Shown: one piece after another, positions 1 through 5,288 of the stretch
How the letters are laid out: each line of letters begins with the position of its first letter
Position numbering within the stretch: the stretch's first letter is position 1
NCBI GenBank assembly: GCA_965365445.1
Contig: CBDUBS010000233.1
Span: 1-5,389, forward strand
Direction: 5' to 3'
DNA: 5,389 nucleotides
Origin: CBDUBS01 sp965365445
GTDB taxonomy: Bacteria > Bacteroidota > Rhodothermia > Rhodothermales > DASSAV01
Translations under genes and position numbers: made by a program
Notes under the pieces: generated by a model
Databases searched by the model: none
What the model was told of the DNA's origin: nothing
The model's input: only the letters and a program-made list of their open reading frames with translations

Positions 1-230
1 CCGGCCATCAACGCCACACCCATGGCGAAAGACGCCGCTTTGACGATGCGGTTCCGGCTTTTCTGACCATTGCGGCCATGCCGTTTACCTATTCCATTGC
101 CAACGGCATCGTATTGGGCATCCTGTCGTATGTCGCCGTCAAGGTCACCGCCGGAAAGTGGCGCGAAGTGCCGCCCCTGATGTACCTGATAGCCGGACTG
201 CTGGTGGCATACTACAGCCTGATGCGATAG
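1..230 (+). CDS. C-terminal end of NCS2 (AzgA/PbuG-type) purine permease, partial
   Basis: The gene enters from the left edge and stops at TAG 228-230. The frame ending there reads FDDAVPAFLTIAAMPFTYSI and continues through ANGIVLG to a final LLVAYYSLMR. This matches the end of AzgA/PbuG-like nucleobase:cation symporters of the NCS2 family, where an Ala-(Ile/Val)-Pro-Ala-Phe-Leu-Thr-Ile segment leads into a Met-Pro-(Leu/Phe)-Thr-Tyr-Ser-Ile-Ala helix and then a last hydrophobic helix. Those proteins sit in the inner membrane and import adenine, guanine or hypoxanthine; the substrate here is inferred. Two membrane segments are visible: the one containing AFLTIAAMPFTYSIANG with the following helix, and the final PPLMYLIAGLLVAYY. 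The first dozen codons in this frame (Gly-His-Gln-Arg-His-Thr-His...) are hydrophilic and unlike the family. Frame 1 instead gives PMAKDAA, which resembles the expected stretch, so the frame may be broken near 37-41. The stop lies 12 bp before the next start, suggesting cotranscription. Confidence 0.72.
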   Translation, partial: GHQRHTHGERRRFDDAVPAFLTIAAMPFTYSIANGIVLGILSYVAVKVTAGKWREVPPLMYLIAGLLVAYYSLMR

Positions 231-242
231 GATAGCGAAGCG

Positions 243-1463
243 ATGATCGACGTGGCGATAATAGGAGCCGGAGCAGCCGGATTGATGTCGGGCATCAGTG
301 CGGGCCGTTCGGGAAACAATCGATCGGTGGTGGTGCTGGACGGAGCCCGCCGGCCCGGAGCAAAAATCCTCGTGGCGGGGGGCGGGCGCTGCAACGTAAC
401 ACACGCCACGGTAAACGCAGAAGACTATTCAGGGTCGTCACGCAACGCCATCCGGCAGGTTTTACGACGCTTCCCCTTAGATGAAACCATTCGGTTTTTT
501 GCCGGGATAGGCGTGGAACTCAAGCAGGAGGAAACGGGAAAGCTGTTTCCCGTAACCGACCGCGCCGAGACAGTACTCCAGGCTCTGCTGAAAACCCTGC
601 ACGAATCCGGCGCCGTGTTGAAACCGGCATGGCGGGTGGAACGACTCGACCGAAGCCCGGAAGGGACGTACAGGCTGACCGGAAGCGGCGGAACGATAGA
701 CGCCGGAAAAGTTATCCTGGCTACCGGAGGAAAAAGTTTGCCCCGTACCGGCTCGGACGGACTGGGTTACCATCTGGCCCGCCGGCTCGGTCATACCCTC
801 ACCCCGCACATTTTTCCGGCGCTGGCGCCCCTCGTGTTGCCGGAGGGCCACTTTATTAAAGCGATGCCCGGAGTTTCCGCGCCCGTGCGCGTCGCTGTAC
901 GCACTTCGACCGGAAAAAACCGGGCGGCTGTAGCGGGTTCACTCCTGTGTACGCACTTCGGGCTATCCGGCCCGGCTATCCTGGATATCAGCCGCCACCT
1001 GACCGAGGCGCGTTTTGACGATCCGGAGGCGCAGCTCATCATCGATTGGGTCCCGCAAATCGGGGGCGATGAGCTCGAACACATGCTCCTCCGTAACAGG
1101 CAAAGTACCATTGGTACGGTCTGCCGGTCGTTACTGCCGGACAGACTGCTTCGGGCGCTGCTGGCCGCTGCCGGCATAGAGTCCGGCGACTCTCTCGGCC
1201 AACTCTCCCGGGAACGCAGGAAGCGGGTGATACAGACGATGAAAGCATACGAGGCCCCCGTCGTAGGAGACCGGGGATACAAATATGCCGAAGTGACCGC
1301 CGGCGGCGTCCCGCTCTCCGAGGTCCATCTGAAAACCATGGAAAGCCGGATCTCGCCCGGGCTTCATCTCTGCGGGGAGCTTTGCGACGTAGACGGGCGA
1401 ATTGGTGGATTCAACTTCCAGTGGGCGTGGGCCAGCGGGTACGTGGCGGGCAGTTCGGTCTGA
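243..1463 (+). CDS. HI0933/BaiN (YhiN)-family FAD-dependent oxidoreductase
   Basis: A complete flavoprotein of 406 residues, the usual length for this family (about 390-420). Residues 1-14 hold the Rossmann dinucleotide motif GxGxxG (GAGAAG, 8-13), with an acidic residue (D33) at the end of the second strand for the FAD ribose. The family signature GAKILVAGGGRCNVT lies at 39-53. ATGG at 160-163 is the second FAD-contact motif, THFGLSGP at 237-244 and VTAGGV at 351-356 are typical, and the C-terminal FAD motif (CGELCDVDGRIGGFNFQWAW, 377-396) closes the fold. The protein is probably cytosolic. The family's physiological role is mostly unknown; characterised members include BaiN of the clostridial bile-acid 7-dehydroxylation cluster, but nothing here implies bile acids, so I give no substrate. 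ATG 243 fits the conserved N-terminus exactly. A weak AGGA (229-232) lies 10 bp upstream, overlapping the permease stop. C381 sits where I remember a Leu/Met in relatives; C377 is more common. Confidence 0.92.
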   Translation: MIDVAIIGAGAAGLMSGISAGRSGNNRSVVVLDGARRPGAKILVAGGGRCNVTHATVNAEDYSGSSRNAIRQVLRRFPLDETIRFFAGIGVELKQEETGKLFPVTDRAETVLQALLKTLHESGAVLKPAWRVERLDRSPEGTYRLTGSGGTIDAGKVILATGGKSLPRTGSDGLGYHLARRLGHTLTPHIFPALAPLVLPEGHFIKAMPGVSAPVRVAVRTSTGKNRAAVAGSLLCTHFGLSGPAILDISRHLTEARFDDPEAQLIIDWVPQIGGDELEHMLLRNRQSTIGTVCRSLLPDRLLRALLAAAGIESGDSLGQLSRERRKRVIQTMKAYEAPVVGDRGYKYAEVTAGGVPLSEVHLKTMESRISPGLHLCGELCDVDGRIGGFNFQWAWASGYVAGSSV

Positions 1464-1475
1464 AGGTTTCCGGCC

Positions 1476-1491
1476 GTAACACCTGTGTTAC
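1476..1491. promoter_or_regulatory. Perfect 7-2-7 inverted repeat upstream of the response regulator gene
   Basis: GTAACAC-CT-GTGTTAC is a perfect dyad 13 bp after the flavoprotein stop and 68 bp before the likely response regulator start. An AAAA-CGC-TTTT dyad (1492-1502) abuts it, followed by an AT-rich TATATT (1508-1513) that could be a -10-like element, though no matching -35 stands out. This arrangement suggests an operator for a dimeric regulator. The function is inferred; only the symmetry is directly visible. Confidence 0.4.
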
Positions 1492-1559
1492 AAAACGCTT
1501 TTAGACCTATATTGCCCTGCGTACCCCTTCGTTTGTTCGTATCCGGGTCCACCGAACCT

Positions 1560-2261
1560 ATGCCAGCCTCCGCCGAATCGTACCGTATGCTCATCGTAGA
1601 GGACGACCTCGACATAGCCAGCGGGCTCATCTTGTTTTTTGAGTCAATGGGTTATGACGTAGCCCATGCCGGCGACGGGGAGCGGGCCGATGAGATACTC
1701 AAAACAGACCGGTTCGACGTCGTATTGCTCGACGTGATGCTACCCGGGAAAAACGGATTCGACGTATTGCGCGGTATGCTCGAAACCGGCAATACGTCGC
1801 CGGTCCTGATGCTGACCGGCCGCACTGAGCAAGAAGACATCCTGAAGAGTTTCGGCCTTGGAGCCACCGATTATCTGACTAAACCGTTCAGCGTCGACGA
1901 ACTGGCGGCGCGGGTTCGCGCCATTCTTCATCGCACGCAGCCCCCTTCCCGAGCCCCCATGGAGGTGCACCGGGTTGGAGACGTGGACGTCAATTTCAGC
2001 ACGCACGAAGCCTTACGCAACGGACGAAACCTGGATCTGACCGCGCTGGAGTTCGACGTACTCAAATACCTGATCCAGAACAGAGGGCGGCTGGTTACCC
2101 GGCAACAACTGCTTCGCGACGTGTGGGGAATCGATCAGGACATCGTCACACGGACCATCGACCGGCATGTGGCCTCTTTGCGCAAGAAGCTCGAACCGGA
2201 TAGTGGAGCCCCGGCCTACATCGAAACGGTGTACGGTATGGGCTATCGCTTCAACGGATAA
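1560..2261 (+). CDS. OmpR/PhoB-family DNA-binding response regulator
   Basis: A two-component response regulator of 233 residues from ATG 1560, the normal length for this class. The receiver domain (about 9-125) has the acidic cluster E14-D15-D16, the phospho-acceptor D58 in LLDVMLPG, switch T86, aromatic Y105 and the conserved K108 of TKPF. A short Pro-rich linker (128-134) leads to a winged-helix effector domain (about 138-233) with RTIDRHVASLRKKLE as recognition helix and the terminal YGMGYRF hairpin. All residues needed for phosphorylation are present, so it should be a switchable cytosolic transcription factor. The frame stays open upstream to a GTG at 1485, but those 25 residues precede the normal N-terminus and cross one arm of the 1476-1491 dyad, so I prefer ATG 1560. 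ATG 1587, just before LIVEDD, is also possible. No clear ribosome-binding site precedes either. No histidine kinase is in the window, so partner and targets are unknown. Confidence 0.93.
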   Translation: MPASAESYRMLIVEDDLDIASGLILFFESMGYDVAHAGDGERADEILKTDRFDVVLLDVMLPGKNGFDVLRGMLETGNTSPVLMLTGRTEQEDILKSFGLGATDYLTKPFSVDELAARVRAILHRTQPPSRAPMEVHRVGDVDVNFSTHEALRNGRNLDLTALEFDVLKYLIQNRGRLVTRQQLLRDVWGIDQDIVTRTIDRHVASLRKKLEPDSGAPAYIETVYGMGYRFNG

Positions 2262-2267
2262 CCTCGG

Positions 2268-3281
2268 TCAGAATCCTAGCCCCAGCGTCCGGGTGCGTAT
2301 CCGGCAGAGGTAGCCGTCAGCCGTCATATACAGGGTAGCGCCGTCGTCTCCAAAGGCGCAGTTCGCGGTGGCCTGCCCCGTATCGATAACGCCCAGATGC
2401 TCCCCCTGCGGGGTAAAAACGTGCACGCCTCCGGGTCCGGTTGCCCAGATGTTACCCGACCTGTCCACGGCCAGCCCATCGGGCAGGCCTTTTTTTCCGG
2501 CTTCAACCCATGCCGTAGCGTCAAAGAATACCCTCCCGTTAGATAGGCCGCCCGATGCACCGACATCGTAAACCATCCACACGGGGCGCTTCCGATCGGA
2601 TACGGCCACATACAGGGTTTTCTCATCCGGTGAAAAGGCAATCCCATTGGGGAACGTAATATCCGATAGAAGTAGATCGAGGGCGCCGTCGGTGGACAGG
2701 CGATAAACGCCGTTGAACGGCAACTCCTTTGCCGGACTGGCGTCGAGGCCGTTCAGGCCGTATGGAGGATCGGTAAAGTACAGGTCGCCATTCGATCTGT
2801 ACACCGCGTCGTTCGGACTATTGAGGCGTTTCCCCTGGTAGCGGTCCGCCAGAACGGTTCTGGTGAACCGTACCGAATCGATCCGGGCCATCTGCCGGTT
2901 GCCATGGTCACACACGACCAGCCGGCCCTGCGGATCCAGGAGCAGACCATTGGTACCCAGCTCCCGTCCCGGAGGTTCGTCGCCCGCAAATCCGGCCGGA
3001 CGCATGAATACGCTGATGCCGTCGGTTTCGTGCCAGCGGTAAATGGTGTTCTTCGGAATGTCGGAAAAAAGCAGATAGCCGCCGTCCGCAACCCAGAGCG
3101 GACCCTCCGACCAGTCAAAACCTTCGGCCAGGACCTCGATTCGGGCACCCGGAGAAAGCAGTTCGTCCAGGCGAGGATCGTTCCGATGAATCGTTCCCAT
3201 GGTGGGCACGCTCGAGGCGGCGCATCCCGACAGGATGACACACGACATCGCAGCATATATGGTCAAGTCGAGGAATGACAT
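2268..3281 (-). CDS. SMP-30/gluconolactonase/LRE-family lipoprotein
   Basis: A 337-residue protein: lipoprotein signal followed by a six-bladed beta-propeller of the SMP-30/gluconolactonase/LRE-like family, whose members hydrolyse lactones using a bound divalent metal. A hydrophobic stretch ends in the lipobox LSGC (17-20), so C20 should be lipidated. It is followed by AASS with no Asp at +2, so I expect it on a membrane face outside the cytoplasm. Likely metal and active-site residues are E59 (SEGPLW), N157 (NSPND), D171 (FTDPPYG), N212 (FPNGIAFSPDE) and D268 (LPDGLAVD), all at the positions the family conserves. An in-frame TGA seven codons upstream leaves ATG 3281 as the only conventional start with a full signal peptide, yet the n-region (MSFLDLTIYAAMS) has no Lys or Arg, which is unusual. 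The gene starts 18 bp after the stop of the 108-residue gene. The substrate is unknown; gluconolactone or another sugar lactone is only a family-based guess. Confidence 0.88.
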   Translation of the reverse strand: MSFLDLTIYAAMSCVILSGCAASSVPTMGTIHRNDPRLDELLSPGARIEVLAEGFDWSEGPLWVADGGYLLFSDIPKNTIYRWHETDGISVFMRPAGFAGDEPPGRELGTNGLLLDPQGRLVVCDHGNRQMARIDSVRFTRTVLADRYQGKRLNSPNDAVYRSNGDLYFTDPPYGLNGLDASPAKELPFNGVYRLSTDGALDLLLSDITFPNGIAFSPDEKTLYVAVSDRKRPVWMVYDVGASGGLSNGRVFFDATAWVEAGKKGLPDGLAVDRSGNIWATGPGGVHVFTPQGEHLGVIDTGQATANCAFGDDGATLYMTADGYLCRIRTRTLGLGF

Positions 3282-3299
3282 AGGAGTTATTCTGCGGGT

Positions 3300-3626
3300 T
3301 CAAACAATATCCGAACGGGTGCGTCCGAGCGTCTTTTCCTCGGCCAGCAACGGCTGATCGCCAATACGTTCCAGCTCGATTCGAGCCGCCGGGGTTTCCC
3401 GAAGGCGGCCCACGGCCTCCAGGCTCGATTCGAGCCGGTCGATTCGCTCGTGCAGCGGTTCGACGGCTTCCGCACCGGATCTTCGTATTACGGCCTCCAG
3501 CTCCTCCAGACTCACGGTAGAGCCGGCGCCCAGTGCCTTCTTTTGTCGTTGGTATAGCAGAATGCCGGCAACTACGATAGAGGGCAAAATCGCAAAAAGG
3601 GAAATAATGGCGATGATCTCTTCCAT
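3300..3626 (-). CDS. Small membrane-anchored coiled-coil protein
   Basis: A 108-residue protein that I cannot assign to a named family. One strongly hydrophobic helix covers residues about 4-25 (IIAIISLFAILPSIVVAGIL). It is followed by a basic stop-transfer YQRQKK (25-30), predicting an acidic N-terminal tip outside and the rest in the cytoplasm. Residues about 38-75 (SLEELEAVIRR... ERIDRLESSLEAVGRLRE) have heptad-like Leu/Ile spacing and are probably a coiled coil; the tail (86-108) is charged and likely unstructured. The layout recalls PspB-like and similar small membrane/coiled-coil proteins, but I see no sequence match that would justify the name. It lies 50 bp downstream of the acyl-CoA dehydrogenase stop and 18 bp upstream of the lactonase-like gene, so it is probably cotranscribed. 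ATG 3626 sits directly before the membrane helix and fits well. Two copies of a 15-base palindrome-containing repeat lie inside it, in different frames. Confidence 0.72.
   Translation of the reverse strand: MEEIIAIISLFAILPSIVVAGILLYQRQKKALGAGSTVSLEELEAVIRRSGAEAVEPLHERIDRLESSLEAVGRLRETPAARIELERIGDQPLLAEEKTLGRTRSDIV
3370..3388. repeat. Copy A of a duplicated palindromic sequence inside the coiled-coil gene
   Basis: TCCAG followed by CTCGATTCGAGCCG. The core GCTCGA-T-TCGAGC (3374-3386) is a perfect 6-bp-arm dyad. GCTCGATTCGAGCCG is identical to copy B but is read in a different frame here (minus strand, Ala-Arg-Ile-Glu-Leu, residues 81-85). Confidence 0.6.
3418..3437. repeat. Copy B of the duplicated palindromic sequence
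   Basis: TCCAGG followed by CTCGATTCGAGCCG. The dyad extends to 7-bp arms, GGCTCGA-T-TCGAGCC (3422-3436). One extra G relative to copy A shifts the offset from 48 to 49 bp, so the shared 15-mer is read in another frame (Leu-Glu-Ser-Ser, residues 65-68). A further TCGATTCG lies next to it at 3439-3446. Confidence 0.6.
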
Positions 3627-3641
3627 AACTGACCGTCGTTG

Positions 3642-3670
3642 CTGATAAGGGGATGGAATGACAGCGTCAA
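3642..3670 (-). promoter_or_regulatory. Candidate sigma70-like promoter before the coiled-coil gene
   Basis: On the minus strand TTGACG (3665-3670) is followed by exactly 17 bp and then TATCAG (3642-3647), in the 50-bp gap after the acyl-CoA dehydrogenase stop. The -35 matches consensus in five of six bases and the -10 in four of six. A start about 7 bp after the -10 would leave a leader of roughly 9 nt. If the host is a Bacteroidota, whose main sigma factor prefers other boxes, this match may be fortuitous. Confidence 0.27.
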
Positions 3671-3676
3671 TTCAGG

Positions 3677-4918
3677 CTATCTGAACGCATCGAGACCCGT
3701 GAGATCCTGTCCTACGATCAGCGTATGAATCTCGTGCGTTCCTTCGTACGTCACCACCGACTCCAGGTTCATCATGTGCCGCATGACCGGGTACATGCCG
3801 AGGATGCCGTTGCCGCCTAGAATTTGCCGGGCCGAGCGCGCCACATCCTGAGCCATTTTGCAGTTGTTCCGTTTGGCGAGGCTGACCTGCTGCGGTCGCA
3901 TAGCGCCGGCGTCCTTCAATTTCGCCAGATGCCAGACGAGCAGTTGCGCCTTGGTGATTTCAGAGAGCATATCGACCAGCCGCTCCTGAACGAGCTGAAA
4001 GCCCCCGATGGGCCTGTCGAACTGCCGGCGTATTCGGGAGTGGGAAAGGGCGGCATCGTAACATGCCATAGCTGCGCCGATCACTCCCCACGCGATTCCG
4101 AACCGGGCTTGCGTAAGGCAGGAAAGAGGCGCACGCATACCCCGGGCCCCTGGAAGGCGATTGGATGTCGGCACCCGTACTTCATCGAGGATGACCTCCG
4201 AAGTAATGGCCGCACGTAACGACCATTTATCTATAATTCGCGGCGTGGATACCCCGGGCCGGTCGAGCTCCACCAGAAATCCACCAACTTCCCCTTCATC
4301 ATCCCTCGCCCAGACGAGGCAAACATCCCCTTCGGATGCATTGGTGCTCCAGCGCTTGTGTCCGGAAATTATATAGGCGTCGCCGTCGCGGCGGGCCGTC
4401 GTTTCCATGGCCGCCGGGTCCGAGCCGTGTTCCGGTTCGGTCAGGGCGAAGCACCCTATGGCCTCTGCGGAAGCCAGGGCCGGCAGCCATCGGCGGCGTT
4501 GTTCCTCGCTTCCGTAACGGTATATCGGGTACATCACGAGCGACCCCTGCACGGAGCAAAAGGAGCGCAGTCCGGAATCGGCGCGCTCGATTTCCTGCAT
4601 CATCAAGCCGTATACCACGTTGTTGTACCCTCCACAACCGTACTCGCGCGGCAGGCTCGGACCGAGCAAGCCGAGCCGGGCAAACTCCGGCGCCAGATGC
4701 TTCGGAAAAGTGCAGGCCTGTGCATGCTCCTCGATGACGGGAATCACCTCTTTCGAGACGAAGTCACGTACCCGTGCGCGCACGGCCCGTTCTTCGCCGG
4801 TCAACCATTCATCGAGAGCGTAATAGTCGGGCCCCTGGAATTCAGACATGATATGCACCATGGGTAAAGTCGGGCGGCCGCCGGTCTTTCGGGCCACCTG
4901 CACGGGCGATTCATCCAT
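3677..4918 (-). CDS. gcdH: Glutaryl-CoA dehydrogenase (acyl-CoA dehydrogenase family)
   Basis: This FAD enzyme is predicted to oxidise glutaryl-CoA and decarboxylate it to crotonyl-CoA, passing electrons to electron-transfer flavoprotein, at the end of lysine/tryptophan or glutarate breakdown in the cytosol. It has 413 residues from ATG 4918. The N-terminal helical domain (about 38-150) holds E111-R-A-D-S-G-L-R118-S119, equivalent to human E87/R94/S95 that bind the substrate gamma-carboxylate. FALTEPEHGSDP (157-168) is the FAD/substrate signature with T160. RFGIAWGVIGA (272-282), RRQF (297-300), QILGGNGI (365-372) and TYEGTHEIH (390-398) follow, with catalytic base E392 and neighbouring Y391. 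Keeping Y391 and E111 points to the decarboxylating type. An in-frame TGA lies directly before ATG 4918. The first 23 residues look unconserved, so ATG 4849 (MSEFQGPDYYALDEWLT) may be the true start. It lies 22 bp after the cupin stop, so it is probably in the same operon. No ETF or glutarate CoA-transferase gene is visible. Confidence 0.9.
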   Translation of the reverse strand: MDESPVQVARKTGGRPTLPMVHIMSEFQGPDYYALDEWLTGEERAVRARVRDFVSKEVIPVIEEHAQACTFPKHLAPEFARLGLLGPSLPREYGCGGYNNVVYGLMMQEIERADSGLRSFCSVQGSLVMYPIYRYGSEEQRRRWLPALASAEAIGCFALTEPEHGSDPAAMETTARRDGDAYIISGHKRWSTNASEGDVCLVWARDDEGEVGGFLVELDRPGVSTPRIIDKWSLRAAITSEVILDEVRVPTSNRLPGARGMRAPLSCLTQARFGIAWGVIGAAMACYDAALSHSRIRRQFDRPIGGFQLVQERLVDMLSEITKAQLLVWHLAKLKDAGAMRPQQVSLAKRNNCKMAQDVARSARQILGGNGILGMYPVMRHMMNLESVVTYEGTHEIHTLIVGQDLTGLDAFR

Positions 4919-4940
4919 TCACCGCTCTGTACGGGCGCGC

Positions 4941-5288
4941 TCAGGCTGCTGCTTCGACGGCCGCTCGCGACACCACGAACAGGTAGCGCAGCGGCGTTGT
5001 GCCGGTATTGACGACATCGTGTACCGTATCCGGAGGACAGTACCCGATCCGGTTGATGCCCAGCGGCAGGGCGGGTTCATCCCGGATATGCAATTCGCCT
5101 TCTCCCTCCAGAACGATGATTACTTCCTCATTATCCCGGGTGCTGTGCTGCCCGATGGACTCTCCCGGCAGCAGCATCACCGCCCCGGAACGAACGCCTA
5201 CCGTCTCCGGCGGCCCTCCCAGCAGGCGGGTAAATCGCGCGCCCGAGGCGGGCCACCCGATCACTTTTGGCTTTCGGTCCTGATGCAT
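4941..5288 (-). CDS. Small single-domain cupin protein
   Basis: About 115 residues from ATG 5288, the usual size of a stand-alone cupin (RmlC-like beta barrel). Cupin motif 1 is GESIGQHSTRDNEEVIIVLEG, with the first His (third codon before Arg-Asp-Asn), the conserved Glu and the closing Gly correctly spaced, but Thr stands where the second His of HxH is normally found. Motif 2 is PPDTVHDVVN, with its His and Asn in place. Three of the four usual metal ligands therefore remain, so metal binding is possible but not certain. No substrate can be inferred; such proteins include sugar isomerase-like, dioxygenase-like and purely binding forms. The frame is open upstream through TTG 5345 to the window edge, but that extension is Arg/Ser-rich and precedes the barrel, so I chose the ATG at MHQDRKPKV. 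The stop lies 22 bp before the acyl-CoA dehydrogenase, making this probably the first gene of the minus-strand operon in view. Confidence 0.8.
   Translation of the reverse strand: MHQDRKPKVIGWPASGARFTRLLGGPPETVGVRSGAVMLLPGESIGQHSTRDNEEVIIVLEGEGELHIRDEPALPLGINRIGYCPPDTVHDVVNTGTTPLRYLFVVSRAAVEAAA

Noticed and set aside
1105..1117. GTACCA-T-TGGTAC dyad in the flavoprotein gene, with ACCATTGGTAC also found at 2946-2956
   Set aside because: Both copies lie deep inside conserved coding sequence of unrelated genes, far apart, and an 11-base match is weak for a window of this size.
791..1339. A long antisense reading frame (182 codons) opposite the flavoprotein gene
   Set aside because: It is a shadow of a GC-rich gene: its translation is Ser/Arg/Pro-rich without any recognisable motif, while the opposite strand holds a complete, well-conserved enzyme.
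1476..1502. Hairpin GTAACACCTGTGTTAC as a rho-independent terminator for the flavoprotein gene
   Set aside because: The stem is AT-rich with only a 2-4 base loop, and no T-run follows directly; AAAACGC comes first. An operator-like dyad fits better.
4358..4867. A 169-codon plus-strand frame opposite the glutaryl-CoA dehydrogenase
   Set aside because: The product shows no domain and lies fully within the dehydrogenase gene; best explained as a shadow frame.
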